Notes: a model not told the origin generated them from the letters alone. A stretch of 64,000 nucleotides of DNA from an uncultured Rhodospirillaceae bacterium (GCA_903901915.1 CAIUSV010000066.1:1-64000); one strand, 5' to 3'. Positions 9,832 to 20,069 are shown, counted from the stretch's first letter. Program-made: numbers and translations.

Positions 9832-10263
9832 ATGTCGTTGTACGAATGCGTGTTCATCGCGCGTCAGGATATCTCCGCCCCCCAGGTGGAAGCCCTGACC
9901 GAGGAACTCTCCAATATCATCGTCCAAGGTGGTGGCACCGTCTCCAAGAAGGAATTCTGGGGCCTGCGCAACATCTCCTACCGGGTTAAGAAGAACCGGA
10001 AGGGCCATTACGTCCTGCTCAACATCGATGCGCCGTCCGCCGCCGTCAAGGAGATGGAGCGTCAGATGTCCATCAACGAGGACGTGCTGCGCACTCTCAC
10101 CATCCGCGTCGAAGAGCTTGAGGAAGGCCCGTCGGCGATGATGCAGTCCAAGACCCGTGACGACCGTCCCCGCCGTGGCGATGACGACCGTCCCCGCCGC
10201 GACGACCGCGAAGACCGGCCCCGTCGCGACCGTGAACCCCGCCGTGTCGAAGGAGGCGAGTGA
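9832..10263 (+). CDS. rpsF: 30S ribosomal protein S6 with Arg/Asp-rich tail
   Basis: S6 binds 16S rRNA with S18 in the small-subunit platform. The protein begins [20 protein letters not shown] and keeps the S6 fold to about residue 95 ([20 protein letters not shown]). After that comes a tail of about 40 residues made of repeated RPRR/DDR blocks, longer and more charged than the E. coli form. Such tails are common in alphaproteobacterial S6. It is the first gene of the S6-S18-DUF2232-L9 operon, and its stop overlaps the rpsR start. Confidence 0.97.
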   Translation: MSLYECVFIARQDISAPQVEALTEELSNIIVQGGGTVSKKEFWGLRNISYRVKKNRKGHYVLLNIDAPSAAVKEMERQMSINEDVLRTLTIRVEELEEGPSAMMQSKTRDDRPRRGDDDRPRRDDREDRPRRDREPRRVEGGE

Positions 10264-10532
10264 TGACCGAGACTTCCGAGCGTCCGCGTCCCGCCGCCGG
10301 TGCGGCCCCGCGTCGTCCGTTCTTCCGCCGCCGCAAGACTTGCCCGTTCACGGGCGTAGGTGCGCCGAAGATCGACTACAAGGACACCAAACTGCTGAGC
10401 CGCTTCATTTCCGAGCGCGGCAAGATCGTGCCGTCGCGCATCACCGCGGTATCGGCCAAGAAGCAGCGTGAACTGGCCCAGGCCATCAAGCGCGCCCGCT
10501 TCCTCGGCCTGCTGCCATACGTGGTGAAATGA
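10263..10532 (+). CDS. rpsR: 30S ribosomal protein S18
   Basis: S18 pairs with S6 on the 30S platform. The 89-residue protein has [20 protein letters not shown] and the conserved [20 protein letters not shown] core with the basic [20 protein letters not shown] end. The ATG overlaps the rpsF stop (TGATG) and has GGAGGCGAG just upstream. A GTG three bases earlier is also in frame but less likely. Confidence 0.97.
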   Translation: MTETSERPRPAAGAAPRRPFFRRRKTCPFTGVGAPKIDYKDTKLLSRFISERGKIVPSRITAVSAKKQRELAQAIKRARFLGLLPYVVK

Positions 10533-10554
10533 GGTCGGGACCGGCCGGGTCGCG

Positions 10555-11505
10555 GTGACCGGGTCGTTAAGCGTCGCACTGGCGACGGGGCTGCTGTCTT
10601 CGCTGCTGTTCCTGTCGCTGGTCAAAGGCTATGCCGTCGGCATGCTGCTGTCCTACCTGGCCCCGCTGCCCCTGATGGCGACGGGACTGTACCGGGGAAC
10701 GGCGGCAACAGTGGTTGCCGGTCTGGTGGCGATGGCCGCCGTGGTCGCGGTGGCGGGCGGTCCTTCCGCCCTGCCCTTCGCGGTGGCGGTGGCGTTGCCC
10801 AGTCTGGTGGTGGTCCGCCAGTCGTTGCTGTGGCGGGAAGCCGCCGGAGGCGGCGTCGAGTGGTATCCGCCCGGGCTGCTGCTGGGCTGGCTGACCGGCT
10901 TGGGCATCGCGCTGATCCTGCTCGGCGCCGCCCTGGTCCCGGCTCCGCTGGGCGGCGGGGAGAATGGAGGGGTACAGGCCTGGATCGCCGACACCATCGG
11001 CGGCACCATCGAGGTCCTGGCTCCCTCGCTCACGATCGAACAGCGGCGCGCCGCCGTCGATTGGTGGGTGCCGTTCTTCCCGGCCATGGTGACCGGGTCG
11101 TGGCTGGCGATGGCCCTGGCCAACGCCGTGTCGGCACAAGGTCTGCTGACGCGGTTGGGCCGGAACCGGCGGCCGAGTCCGGTCTATCGGGAGCTGATGC
11201 TTCCGACCTGGCTTGGTGCGGTGCTGTTGGCCGCCATGGCCATGGCCGCGGTAGCGGGGGGCGACCTCGGCTACATCGGCCGTAACGTGGCGGCGTTGAC
11301 GCTGGTTCCGTTCGCCCTGCTCGGGCTGGCGGGTGTGCATGGATGGGCCGCCGGACGGCCCAACGCGAGAACGGTTCTCGCGGTCGTGTATGGAGTTCTG
11401 TTCCTGGCCTCGGCATGGGCATTCGTCCCCGTGGCCGGCCTGGGACTGGCAAGGTTCGTGATGCGATTCCGCCGCGCCAAGGATGGCGGCGGACAGGAGG
11501 AATGA
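10555..11505 (+). CDS. DUF2232 multi-pass membrane protein
   Basis: This 316-residue inner-membrane protein has about eight predicted helices, for example [20 protein letters not shown] and [23 protein letters not shown]2232 proteins are known between rpsR and rplI in many alphaproteobacteria, and this matches in place, size and hydrophobic pattern. The start is a GTG, 22 bp after rpsR. Its function is unknown. The tight spacing to both ribosomal genes shows it is co-transcribed with them. Confidence 0.85.
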   Translation: MTGSLSVALATGLLSSLLFLSLVKGYAVGMLLSYLAPLPLMATGLYRGTAATVVAGLVAMAAVVAVAGGPSALPFAVAVALPSLVVVRQSLLWREAAGGGVEWYPPGLLLGWLTGLGIALILLGAALVPAPLGGGENGGVQAWIADTIGGTIEVLAPSLTIEQRRAAVDWWVPFFPAMVTGSWLAMALANAVSAQGLLTRLGRNRRPSPVYRELMLPTWLGAVLLAAMAMAAVAGGDLGYIGRNVAALTLVPFALLGLAGVHGWAAGRPNARTVLAVVYGVLFLASAWAFVPVAGLGLARFVMRFRRAKDGGGQEE

Positions 11506-11506
11506 A

Positions 11507-12067
11507 ATGGAAGTGATCCTGCTCGAAAGAATCGAGAAGCTTGGTCAGATGGGCGACGTGGTCAACGTCAAGCCCGGCTTCGCCCGCAATTACCTGCTGC
11601 CCGAGAAGAAGGCGCTGCGCGCCTCCAAGGACAATCTGGCCTTCTTCGAGAAGCAGCGCGCCCAGCTTGAGGCGGTCAACCTCAAGCGCCGTGACGAGGC
11701 CCAGGCCGTCGCCGACAAGATGAGCGGCCTTTCGGTTCTGATGGTCCGCCAGGCCGGCGAGACCGGCCAGCTTTACGGCTCGGTGTCCGGCAAGGACGTC
11801 GCCGACGCGGTCAAGGCCGCCGGCTACACCATCGAGCGCCGGCAGGTCAACCTGGACCAGCCGATCAAGACGCTGGGCGCCTACGCCGTCCGCCTGTCGC
11901 TCCACCCCGAGGTGGCGGTGACGGTGACCGTCAACGTCGCCCGCTCCCAGGAAGAGGCCGAGCGCGCCGCGGCCGCAGCCGCGGCCGCCGCCGCTCCGCC
12001 CGCGGAGGAGACCGAAGAGCCCGTCGACACCGAGGAGCCTTCGGCCGAAGCCGAATCCGCCGAGTAA
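11507..12067 (+). CDS. rplI: 50S ribosomal protein L9
   Basis: L9 binds 23S rRNA near the L1 stalk. The N-terminus [20 protein letters not shown] and the GFARNYLLP block are the L9 signature, and the C-terminal domain ends near residue 148. After it comes an odd tail with ten consecutive alanines, then Pro/Glu-rich sequence. The ATG at 11507 is preceded by GGAGGAATGAA, directly after the DUF2232 stop. It is the last gene of the operon before a strong terminator. Confidence 0.97.
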   Translation: MEVILLERIEKLGQMGDVVNVKPGFARNYLLPEKKALRASKDNLAFFEKQRAQLEAVNLKRRDEAQAVADKMSGLSVLMVRQAGETGQLYGSVSGKDVADAVKAAGYTIERRQVNLDQPIKTLGAYAVRLSLHPEVAVTVTVNVARSQEEAERAAAAAAAAAAPPAEETEEPVDTEEPSAEAESAE

Positions 12068-12083
12068 TCGGGACTCGCCTTTG

Positions 12084-12121
12084 AACGGCGGCCGGAAGCG
12101 ATTCCGGCCGCCGTTTCGTTT
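12084..12121 (+). terminator. Intrinsic terminator of the rpsF-rplI operon
   Basis: A perfect 14-bp stem (AACGGCGGCCGGAA with its complement) and a GCGA loop lie 17 bp after the rplI stop. The T-rich run TTTCGTTTT follows. It separates rplI from dnaB. Confidence 0.9.
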
Positions 12122-12194
12122 TCCCCGTTATCCACCTGATTCACAGGTCAAATGACTCGCCGCCGTCGGGCCCGACGGTTAGACTCCCGCCGTC

Positions 12195-13712
12195 ATGACC
12201 TCCCTACCGCCCCAGATGTCGCCCGCCCCGTCCGAAGGGCTCGGGTTTCGTGTTCCGCCCCATAATTTCGAGGCGGAGCAGGCATTGCTGGGCGCCATCC
12301 TGCTGAGCAACCGCGCCTACGAGAAGGTCTCGGAGTTCCTGCGCCCCGAGCACTTCGCCGACCCGGTCCACGGCCGTATCTTTGCTGCCTGCGGCAAGCT
12401 GATCGAGCGCGGCCAGATGGCCAATCCGGTGACGCTGAAGACCTATTTCGATTCCGACGGCGGTCTGACCGAGATCGGCGGAACCGCCTATCTCGCCCAA
12501 CTGGCCAACGCGGTGGTATCGGTCGTCAACGCCGAGGATTACGGCAAACTGGTGTTCGACCTGCATCTCCGCCGCGCCCTGATCGGTCTGGGCGAGGATC
12601 TGGTCAACGACGCCTTCGCCCCCGACCTGGACACCACCGCCGTCGATCAGATCGGCACCGCCGAAGCCAAGCTTTACGACCTCGCCACCACCGGCCAGAC
12701 CGAGGGGGGATTCGAGGCCTTCAACGCCGTGCTGAAGGATGCCATCACCGCCGCCGAAGCCGCCCACAAGCGCCAGGGCAAGCTGTCCGGCGTGCCCACC
12801 GGCCTGATCGACCTCGACGGCAAGCTGGGCGGCCTGCACGATTCCGACCTGCTGATCCTGGCCGGGCGCCCGTCCATGGGCAAGACCGCGCTGGCGACCA
12901 ATATCGCCTTCAACGCCGCCTATGCCTACCGCGAGGAGGTCGATGCCCTGGGACGCAAGAAGGCAGTGGACGGCGCCATCACCGCCTTCTTCTCGCTGGA
13001 AATGTCGTCGGAACAGCTGGCCACCCGCATCCTGGCCGAACAGGCCGAAATCGCCAGTCACAAGATTCGCCAGGGCGAACTGTCCAACGAGGAATTCGAG
13101 CGTCTGGTGATGGCCGCCCAGAACCTCCATCGGCTGCCGCTGTTCATCGACGACACTCCGGCGCTGTCCATCTCGGCGGTACGCACCCGCGCCCGGCGGC
13201 TCAAACGCCAGCACGGCCTCGGTCTCATCGTCATCGACTACTTGCAATTGCTGCGCGGCGCCGCCACCCATTCCGAGAACCGGGTGCAGGAAGTCTCGGA
13301 GATCACCCGCGGCCTCAAGGCGCTGGCCAAGGAATTGGGCGTGCCGGTAATCGCCCTGTCCCAGTTGTCGCGCGCCGTCGAGCAGCGCGAGGACAAGCGG
13401 CCGCAACTGGCCGACCTGCGCGAATCCGGCTCGATCGAACAGGACGCCGACGTGGTCATGTTCGTGTTCCGCGAACAGTACTACCTGGAACGGGCCGAAC
13501 CCGGCCAGCGCCCCGAGGAAAACCAGGAAAAGTTCAACGAGCGCCACACCAAATGGCAGCAGCGTTGCGAAGAGGTATGGAACACCGCCGAAGTGATCAT
13601 CGCCAAGCAGCGCCACGGCCCGGTGGGCACCGTGCGCCTGTCGTTCCACGGCGAGTACACCAAGTTCGGCAACCTCGCCAGCAGCGGACATTACGAGGAA
13701 CCGGGGTTCTGA
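12195..13712 (+). CDS. dnaB: Replicative DNA helicase DnaB
   Basis: DnaB is the hexameric 5'-3' helicase that drives the replication fork. The N-terminal domain starts at VPPHNFEAEQALLGAILL. The RecA-like domain has Walker A in AGRPSMGKTALATN, Walker B in LIVIDYLQLL and the DLRESGSIEQDADVV block with the arginine finger region. The length of 505 residues is usual and no intein is present. It follows the rplI operon, a common order. The 3' end overlaps the alr start by ATGA. Confidence 0.97.
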   Translation: MTSLPPQMSPAPSEGLGFRVPPHNFEAEQALLGAILLSNRAYEKVSEFLRPEHFADPVHGRIFAACGKLIERGQMANPVTLKTYFDSDGGLTEIGGTAYLAQLANAVVSVVNAEDYGKLVFDLHLRRALIGLGEDLVNDAFAPDLDTTAVDQIGTAEAKLYDLATTGQTEGGFEAFNAVLKDAITAAEAAHKRQGKLSGVPTGLIDLDGKLGGLHDSDLLILAGRPSMGKTALATNIAFNAAYAYREEVDALGRKKAVDGAITAFFSLEMSSEQLATRILAEQAEIASHKIRQGELSNEEFERLVMAAQNLHRLPLFIDDTPALSISAVRTRARRLKRQHGLGLIVIDYLQLLRGAATHSENRVQEVSEITRGLKALAKELGVPVIALSQLSRAVEQREDKRPQLADLRESGSIEQDADVVMFVFREQYYLERAEPGQRPEENQEKFNERHTKWQQRCEEVWNTAEVIIAKQRHGPVGTVRLSFHGEYTKFGNLASSGHYEEPGF

Positions 13713-14812
13713 TGCCCTTTCCCGCCCGCGCCACCACCATGTTGACCATCGACGTCGCCGCCGTCGTCGCCAATTGGCGCCGGATCGCGGCGATGGTGGC
13801 GCCGGCCGAGGCCGCCGCGGTGGTCAAGGCCGATTGCTACGGCCTGGGCGCGGCCCACATCGCCCCGGCCCTGTTCGCGGCGGGGTGCCGCAGTTTCTTT
13901 GTCGCCACCATCGACGAGGGTATCCGGTTGCGCCGGGATCTGCCCGACGGTGCGATCTATGTCCTGAGCGGACCATTGCCGGGAACCGAAGCGGATTTCG
14001 CCGCCCACCGCCTGATCCCGGTACTCAATTCGTTACCCCAGGTCGCCGGCTGGACGGCGGGCGGCGGGGCCGCCTGCGTCATCCACATCGACACCGCCAT
14101 GAACCGGCTGGGGCTGGAACAAGGCGAGCTCGAGCGTCTGACCTCCGATCCGCAGCTGCTGGGGGCAAATCGGCCGGTTCTGATCATGTCGCATCTGGCC
14201 TGCGCCGACGAGACGCAATCGCCCGTCAACCAGGCGCAACTGACCGCCTTCCACCGCCTGTGCGGCGGCTTCGCGGCAATACGGCGCAGCCTCGCCGCCT
14301 CGTCGGGTGTCTTTCTCGGCCCGGCCTTTCATTTCGACATGGTCCGTCCGGGCGCGGCGCTGTACGGGCTGAACCCGACCCCGGACCACCCCAACCCGAT
14401 GGCGCAAGTGGTTCGTCTGCAAGGAAAAATCCTTCAGGTCCGTGACGTTGACAGCCCCATGACCGTTGGCTATGGTGCCACCCATCGCGTTGCCCGACGG
14501 GGGCGGCTGGCGACCGTGGCCATCGGCTATGCCGACGGCTGGTTCCGGTCGCTAGGCAATCGCGGCCATGGCGTCATCGGGGGAATCAAGGTGCCTGTCG
14601 CCGGTCGTGTTTCCATGGACCTGACCTCGTTCGACGTCACCGAGGTGCCATCGGCGCTGCTCCATCCCGGTGCCCTGGTCGATTTGATCGGCCCCACCCA
14701 CACCGCCGACGACGTCGCCGCCGACGCCGGTACTATCGGCTATGAAATTCTCACCGCGCTGGGCCGCCGTCATCATCGCCGCTGGCTGAGTGCCGGGGAG
14801 GCCGGCGCGTGA
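13712..14812 (+). CDS. alr: Alanine racemase
   Basis: Alr makes D-alanine for peptidoglycan using PLP. The PLP lysine is in AAAVVKADCYGLGA near residue 40. The active-site Tyr of the second barrel face lies in PMTVGYGATHRV, and GRVSMDLTSFDV is the conserved substrate-side stretch. The length of 366 residues is normal. The start is taken at the ATG overlapping the dnaB stop; another ATG lies nine codons in, at the usual family start. Confidence 0.94.
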   Translation: MPFPARATTMLTIDVAAVVANWRRIAAMVAPAEAAAVVKADCYGLGAAHIAPALFAAGCRSFFVATIDEGIRLRRDLPDGAIYVLSGPLPGTEADFAAHRLIPVLNSLPQVAGWTAGGGAACVIHIDTAMNRLGLEQGELERLTSDPQLLGANRPVLIMSHLACADETQSPVNQAQLTAFHRLCGGFAAIRRSLAASSGVFLGPAFHFDMVRPGAALYGLNPTPDHPNPMAQVVRLQGKILQVRDVDSPMTVGYGATHRVARRGRLATVAIGYADGWFRSLGNRGHGVIGGIKVPVAGRVSMDLTSFDVTEVPSALLHPGALVDLIGPTHTADDVAADAGTIGYEILTALGRRHHRRWLSAGEAGA

Positions 14813-15585
14813 CCGACGTTCTCGCCCGTATCGGCCGCGTGTTGCTGGCCTTCCTCGCCCATACCGGCCGGCTGTCGGCGTTCACCGCCACCGCGGTGTC
14901 GCATGTGGTGCGCCCACCATTCTATCCTCGCCTGATCCTGCGCGAGATGGTCGAGATCGGCTATTTCTCGCTGCCGGTGGTGGGGCTGACCGCCATCTTC
15001 TCCGGCATGGTACTGGCGCTGCAAAGCTATACCGGCTTTGCCCGCTTCTCGGCCGAGGGCGCGGTGGCCACCGTGGTGGTGCTGTCCATGACCCGCGAGC
15101 TGGGACCGGTGCTGGCCGGGCTGATGGTGGCGGGGCGCATCGGCGCCTCCATGGCGGCCGAGATCGGCACCATGCGCGTCACCGAGCAGATCGACGCCCT
15201 GACCACGCTGTCGACCAATCCGTTCAAGTATCTGGTGGCGCCGCGCATCCTGGCCGGTACCCTGATGCTGCCCTTCCTGGTGTTGATCGCCGACATCATC
15301 GGCGTGTTCGGCGGTTATATCGTCGGCGTCTACAAGCTGGGCTTCAATTCGGCCACCTACATCTCGCGGACCTGGGAATATCTGATGCCGCTGGACGTGA
15401 TTTCGGGGCTGACCAAGGCGTCGGTGTTCGGCTTCCTGATCACCCTGATGGGCTGCTACAACGGCTATTATTCCAAGGGCGGCGCCCAGGGTGTCGGTGC
15501 CGCCACCACCAACGCGGTTGTATCGGCCGCGATCATGATCCTGGTGTTCAACTACGTCATCACCGCCATGTTCTTCGGAAAGTAG
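14809..15585 (+). CDS. MlaE-family ABC transporter permease
   Basis: MlaE-type permeases form the inner-membrane core of phospholipid (Mla-type) transporters. The 258-residue protein has the family pattern PVVGLTAIFSGMVLALQSY, the central RELGPVLAGLMVAGRIGASM block and five or so membrane helices. The GTG start overlaps the alr stop. The partner ATPase is next. No MCE-domain (MlaD) gene follows, so the substrate-binding part is elsewhere or absent. Confidence 0.92.
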   Translation: MTDVLARIGRVLLAFLAHTGRLSAFTATAVSHVVRPPFYPRLILREMVEIGYFSLPVVGLTAIFSGMVLALQSYTGFARFSAEGAVATVVVLSMTRELGPVLAGLMVAGRIGASMAAEIGTMRVTEQIDALTTLSTNPFKYLVAPRILAGTLMLPFLVLIADIIGVFGGYIVGVYKLGFNSATYISRTWEYLMPLDVISGLTKASVFGFLITLMGCYNGYYSKGGAQGVGAATTNAVVSAAIMILVFNYVITAMFFGK

Positions 15586-15586
15586 G

Positions 15587-16360
15587 ATGACGGCTCCCGC
15601 GAAAATCGAACTGACTGGTGTTCACAAGGCCTTCGGCGCCAAGGTGGTGCTGGACGGCATCGACCTGTCGGTCGCCCGGGGCGAATCGGTGGTGGTGATC
15701 GGCGGTTCCGGAACCGGCAAGTCGGTGATGCTGAAGTGCATCCTCGGCCTGCTGCGACCTGAAACCGGGTCGATCCGCATCGACGGCGAGGAAGTGGTCG
15801 GCGTGAAGGCCAAGGACCGCGACCGGGTGATGCGCAAGTTCGGCATGTTGTTCCAGGGCGGCGCCCTGTTCGACTCGCTGAAGGTGTGGGAGAACGTCGC
15901 CTTCGGCCTGATCCAGGGCCAGAAGATGGACCGGGCCACGGCCCGCGACATCGCCATCGAGAAACTGGCCCAGGTCGGCCTTGCCGCCTCGTCGGGCGAG
16001 TTGTTCCCGGCCGAGCTTTCCGGCGGCATGCAAAAGCGTGTCAGCCTGGCCCGCGCCATCGCCACCAGCCCGGAAATCATCTTCTTCGACGAGCCGACCA
16101 CCGGCCTCGACCCGATCATGGCCGACGTCATCAACGACCTGATCGTCAAATGTTGCAAGGAAGTCGGCGCCACCGCACTGTCCATCACCCACGATATGGC
16201 CAGCGCCCGCAAGATCGCCGACCGCATCGCCATGCTCTACAAGGGTCGGCTGATCTGGGTCGGCCCGGCCAAGGACATCGACCATTCCGGCAACGAGTTC
16301 GTCGATCAGTTCATCCACGGCCGCGCCGTGGGGCCGATCACCATGGAACTGCGGGCGTAG
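15587..16360 (+). CDS. MlaF-family ABC transporter ATPase
   Basis: This ATPase powers the adjacent MlaE-type permease. Walker A is GGSGTGKSVMLK near residue 39. The signature LSGGMQKRVSLARA and Walker B IIFFDEPTTGLDP are in order, followed by the switch His in SITHD. The FQGGALFDSLKVWENV Q-loop region is typical for MlaF. It starts one base after the permease stop. The short gap to radA (16361-16493) may hold a very small frame. Confidence 0.93.
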   Translation: MTAPAKIELTGVHKAFGAKVVLDGIDLSVARGESVVVIGGSGTGKSVMLKCILGLLRPETGSIRIDGEEVVGVKAKDRDRVMRKFGMLFQGGALFDSLKVWENVAFGLIQGQKMDRATARDIAIEKLAQVGLAASSGELFPAELSGGMQKRVSLARAIATSPEIIFFDEPTTGLDPIMADVINDLIVKCCKEVGATALSITHDMASARKIADRIAMLYKGRLIWVGPAKDIDHSGNEFVDQFIHGRAVGPITMELRA

Positions 16361-16420
16361 GGCGCCCATTGTTTCCGTAATGTTCTCGTGCTATGGTTCC
16401 GGTGTGGTTCGGAGGCGGTC

Positions 16421-16486
16421 ATGACGGACGTCAACATCGCGGCGAGATCCCAGGTGCTCGGCCAACCTCCGGCGGCAGCGGAATAG
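16421..16486 (+). CDS. Possible 21-residue peptide upstream of radA
   Basis: An ATG with an exact GGAGGCGGTC site directly upstream opens a frame, MTDVNIAARSQVLGQPPAAA plus E, that ends eight bases before the TTG start of radA. The site is stronger than that of radA. It may be a leader peptide coupled to radA translation. There is no known family, and it could be chance. Confidence 0.3.
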   Translation: MTDVNIAARSQVLGQPPAAAE

Positions 16487-16493
16487 ACCTCCC

Positions 16494-17873
16494 TTGGCCA
16501 AAGTTTCACCCCGTTTCGTCTGTCAGGATTGCGGCGCCGTCACCACCCGCTGGGTGGGCAAGTGCGAGTCGTGCGGCGCCTGGAACTCCATCGCCGAGGA
16601 AGCGGCACGGGAAGAGGTTCCCAAGGGCCTGTCGGGCGGCAAGGGCAAGCGTATCGAGTTCGTCGGGCTGGAGGGGTCGAGCGCCCCCCTGCCCCGCATG
16701 GCCACCGGCATCGGCGAATTGGACCGGGTATGCGGTGGCGGGCTGGTGCCCGGCTCGTGCCTGCTGGTGGGCGGCGACCCCGGCATCGGCAAGTCCACCC
16801 TGCTGCTCCAGGCCGCCGCCGGCCTGTCCGCCAAGGAGGCGGTGGCCTACATCTCGGGCGAGGAAGCGGTCGATCAGGTGCGCATGCGCGCCGGCCGCCT
16901 GGGCCACGCCAAGGCGCGGGTGGCGCTGGCCACCGCCACGTCGTTGCGTGACATTCTGGCTTCGCTGGATGGTCCCGAGGCCCCCCGGGTGGTGGTGATC
17001 GATTCGATCCAAACCGTCTATGCCGACAACATCGAGTCGGCCCCCGGCACCGTCAGTCAGGTGCGCGCCTGCGCCGCCGAATTGATCCGGCTGGCCAAAC
17101 GGCGGGGCTTCGTGCTGTTCCTGGTCGGTCACGTCACCAAGGACGGCCAGATCGCCGGCCCCCGGGTGCTGGAACACATGGTCGATACCGTGCTGTATTT
17201 CGAGGGCGACCGCGGCCATCAGTTCCGGATCCTGCGCGCCGTCAAGAACCGCTTCGGTGCCACCGACGAGATCGGCGTGTTCGAGATGACCGACAAAGGG
17301 CTGGCCGAGGTGGCCAATCCGTCCGCCCTGTTCCTGGCCGAGCGGCGGGGCAACGTGTCGGGTAGTTGCGTCTTTGCCGGCATGGAGGGCACCAGGCCCA
17401 TGCTGGTGGAGATCCAGGCGCTGGTGGCGCCAAGCTCGCTTTCCTCTCCGCGCCGGGCGGTGGTTGGATGGGACACCAACCGTTTGTCCATGGTGCTGGC
17501 GGTGCTCGATGCCCGCTGCGGGCTTGCTTTGTCGGGCAATGACGTTTATTTGAACGTCGCTGGCGGCCTGCGGATCGCCGAGCCTGCCGCCGACCTTGCC
17601 GTCGCGGCGGCGCTGGTGTCGTCGGCTTCCGATGTACCCGTCGCCGCCGACATGGTGGTGTTCGGCGAGATCGGGCTTTCGGGCGAGGTGCGGGCGGTGG
17701 CTCAGGCCGACACCCGCCTCAAGGAAGCCGCCAAGCTCGGCTTCGCCCAGGCCCTGGTGCCGGCGCGGCCGCGCAAGGACAAGGGAGGCGCCGGTGGAGG
17801 CGCCGGGTCGCCACTGGCGATCCGCTCCATCGGCCATTTACAGGATGTGCTGGAACTCTTCCGGCGCGATTAG
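16494..17873 (+). CDS. radA: DNA repair protein RadA
   Basis: RadA is a RecA-like helicase that extends recombination intermediates. The N-terminal zinc finger is visible (FVCQDCGAVTTRWVGKCESC). Then come Walker A GGDPGIGKSTLLLQ, the RadA-specific VKNRFGATDEIGVF motif, and a Lon-protease-like C-terminal domain without protease activity. The 459-residue length is typical. The start is a TTG, the only codon that fits just before the zinc finger. It is followed by cvpA and purF. Confidence 0.96.
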   Translation: MAKVSPRFVCQDCGAVTTRWVGKCESCGAWNSIAEEAAREEVPKGLSGGKGKRIEFVGLEGSSAPLPRMATGIGELDRVCGGGLVPGSCLLVGGDPGIGKSTLLLQAAAGLSAKEAVAYISGEEAVDQVRMRAGRLGHAKARVALATATSLRDILASLDGPEAPRVVVIDSIQTVYADNIESAPGTVSQVRACAAELIRLAKRRGFVLFLVGHVTKDGQIAGPRVLEHMVDTVLYFEGDRGHQFRILRAVKNRFGATDEIGVFEMTDKGLAEVANPSALFLAERRGNVSGSCVFAGMEGTRPMLVEIQALVAPSSLSSPRRAVVGWDTNRLSMVLAVLDARCGLALSGNDVYLNVAGGLRIAEPAADLAVAAALVSSASDVPVAADMVVFGEIGLSGEVRAVAQADTRLKEAAKLGFAQALVPARPRKDKGGAGGGAGSPLAIRSIGHLQDVLELFRRD

Positions 17874-17894
17874 ACCTTTCAACTGGAAGGGGCC

Positions 17895-18596
17895 ATGGGA
17901 AACCTCAACATCACCGCCGTTGACGTGGTTGTCGCCGTGGTGCTGCTCGGCTCCGCCGGATTCGCCTTCCTGCGCGGATTCGTTCACGAAGTGCTGTCGA
18001 TCACATCGTGGGTCGGCGCCGCCTTCGCCGCCCTATACGGCTTTCCCTACGCCCAGCCCTTCTTTCGCAGCCATATCGGCGCCGCCTGGGCCGCCGACGC
18101 CGCCACCGGGGCCTCGCTGTTCCTGGTGACGCTGTTGGTGCTGTCCCTGCTGACCAAGCGGGTCTCGGACAGTGTGCGCAAAAGTGCGCTGAACAGCGTC
18201 GATTCGTCGCTGGGATTCGTGTTCGGACTGGCACGGGGTGCCGTACTGCTGTCGCTGGCCTACATGTCGGCGGCATGGCTGTTCGACGGCCCCGACCACC
18301 AGCCGTCCTGGCTGGCCGAGGCGCGGTCGCGCCCCTGGCTGGAGCGCGGCGCCACTCTGCTCCAGGGCCTGGCGCCGGTTGGTTTCGGCAAAGCCGACAG
18401 CAGGGCGCGCGAAGCCTCCGCCGAGGCCCGACAGTTGATCGAGGCGGAAAAGACCTTCCAGAAATTCATTTCGCCGCAGCCCGCATCGCCGCCGGCAACA
18501 ACGGCGCCCGACGGTAAGACCGGCGGCCACCCCTCCCAGGGCTACGACACGGAAAGCCGTACCCAGATGGAGCGGTTGATCCGCAGCCAACAGTAG
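17895..18596 (+). CDS. cvpA: CvpA family membrane protein
   Basis: CvpA proteins are inner-membrane proteins linked to colicin V production and often found beside purF. The 233-residue protein begins with a helix at VVVAVVLLGSAGFAFLRGFV and has about four helices within 150 residues. The conserved LRGFVHEVLS stretch is present. The C-terminal 70 residues are soluble and rich in Ala, Pro and Glu. It lies 21 bp after radA and 12 bp before purF, which supports one operon. Confidence 0.88.
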   Translation: MGNLNITAVDVVVAVVLLGSAGFAFLRGFVHEVLSITSWVGAAFAALYGFPYAQPFFRSHIGAAWAADAATGASLFLVTLLVLSLLTKRVSDSVRKSALNSVDSSLGFVFGLARGAVLLSLAYMSAAWLFDGPDHQPSWLAEARSRPWLERGATLLQGLAPVGFGKADSRAREASAEARQLIEAEKTFQKFISPQPASPPATTAPDGKTGGHPSQGYDTESRTQMERLIRSQQ

Positions 18597-18608
18597 GACC
18601 AGACCGGC

Positions 18609-20069
18609 ATGCTGACCACCAACCCGTTTGACGACGATCATCTTCACGAAGAGTGCGGCGTCTTCGGCATTTTCGGCCATCCCGAAGCGGCGGCTCACGC
18701 GGCGCTGGGTCTGCACGCGCTCCAGCATCGCGGCCAGGAAGCCGCCGGCATCGTCTCGTTCGACGGATCGATCTTCCACAACCATCGCGGCCTCGGCCAC
18801 GTCGAGGAAAATTTCGGCAGCGAAGCGGTGATGCGCAAGCTGAAGGGCGCCATGGCGGTCGGCCATGTCCGTTATTCCACCACCGGCGAGACCTTGCTGC
18901 GCAACGTCCAGCCGCTGTTCGCCGAGATGGAGTTCGGCGGCTTCGCGCTGGGCCACAACGGCAACCTCACCAACGCCATGGCGCTGCGCCGGCAGTTGGT
19001 ACGGCGCGGCTGCCTGTTCCAGTCCACCACCGACACCGAGGTGATCATTCACCTTGTCGCCATCAGCCTGTATTCGACGGTGGAGGATCGCCTGATCGAC
19101 GCCCTGCGTCAGATCGAGGGCGCCTACTCGCTGGTGGCGGCCACCCGGGATTCGGTGATCGGCGTGCGCGACCCGCTGGGCATCCGGCCGCTGGTGCTGG
19201 GCAAGCTGGCGAAAAGCTGGATCCTGGCGTCGGAATCGTCGGCGCTGGACATCATCGGCGCCGAGTTCGTCCGCGATGTCGAGCCGGGCGAGATCATCGT
19301 CCTGTCGGCCGAGGGCATTCGCTCGATCAAGCCGTTCGCCAAGCGGGAACGGCGGTTCTGCATCTTCGAGTACATCTATTTCGCCCGCCCCGATTCGGTG
19401 ATGGAGGGCACCAGCGTCTATCAGGCCAGAAAGCGGATCGGGGCCGAACTGGCCCGCGAAAGCCGGGTTGATGCCGACGTGGTGGTGCCGGTTCCCGATT
19501 CCGGCGTGCCCGCCGCCATCGGCTTCGCCGCCGAAGCCGGCATCCCGTTCGAGCTGGGCATCATCCGCAGCCACTATGTCGGCCGGACCTTCATCCAGCC
19601 CACCGACAACATCCGCAACACCGGCGTCAAGATGAAGCACAACGCCAACCGCGCCATGCTGGCCGGCAAGCGGGTGATCCTGGTTGACGATTCCATCGTC
19701 CGCGGCACCACATCGCGCAAGATCGTCGAGATGGTGCGCCAGGCCGGCGCCGCCGAGGTACACATGCGCATCTCCAGCCCACCGACCACCCATTCCTGCT
19801 ATTTCGGCATCGACACCCCCGAGCGCGACAAGCTGCTGGCGGCACGCTACGACATCGAAGGCATGGCAAAGCTGATCGGCGTCGACTCGCTGGCCTTCAT
19901 CAGCCTCGACGGGCTCTACCGCGCCGTCGGCGAGGCCGGCCGCAACGCCGATAAGCCCCAGTTCTGCGACGCCTGCTTCACCGGCGACTATCCGGTGGTG
20001 CCGACCGATTATCTTCACGGTGGCGAGGATCCCAAGCAATTGTCGCTGCTGACCGAGGATGCTCCCTGA
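18609..20069 (+). CDS. purF: Amidophosphoribosyltransferase
   Basis: PurF makes phosphoribosylamine from PRPP and glutamine, the first step of purine synthesis. The N-terminal Ntn glutaminase begins at Cys in [12 protein letters not shown]; the residues before it would be removed as a propeptide. [15 protein letters not shown] and the GHVRYSTTG motif follow. The PRPP site [16 protein letters not shown] is near residue 357. The length of 486 residues is normal. Its stop overlaps the next gene (TGATG). Confidence 0.97.
   Translation: MLTTNPFDDDHLHEECGVFGIFGHPEAAAHAALGLHALQHRGQEAAGIVSFDGSIFHNHRGLGHVEENFGSEAVMRKLKGAMAVGHVRYSTTGETLLRNVQPLFAEMEFGGFALGHNGNLTNAMALRRQLVRRGCLFQSTTDTEVIIHLVAISLYSTVEDRLIDALRQIEGAYSLVAATRDSVIGVRDPLGIRPLVLGKLAKSWILASESSALDIIGAEFVRDVEPGEIIVLSAEGIRSIKPFAKRERRFCIFEYIYFARPDSVMEGTSVYQARKRIGAELARESRVDADVVVPVPDSGVPAAIGFAAEAGIPFELGIIRSHYVGRTFIQPTDNIRNTGVKMKHNANRAMLAGKRVILVDDSIVRGTTSRKIVEMVRQAGAAEVHMRISSPPTTHSCYFGIDTPERDKLLAARYDIEGMAKLIGVDSLAFISLDGLYRAVGEAGRNADKPQFCDACFTGDYPVVPTDYLHGGEDPKQLSLLTEDAP

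Noticed and set aside
12204-13691. 495-codon minus-strand frame antisense to dnaB
   Set aside because: Shadow frame; dnaB motifs on plus are complete.
18033-20039. 668-codon minus-strand frame antisense to cvpA and purF
   Set aside because: Shadow of well-supported genes; no family likeness or own ribosome site.
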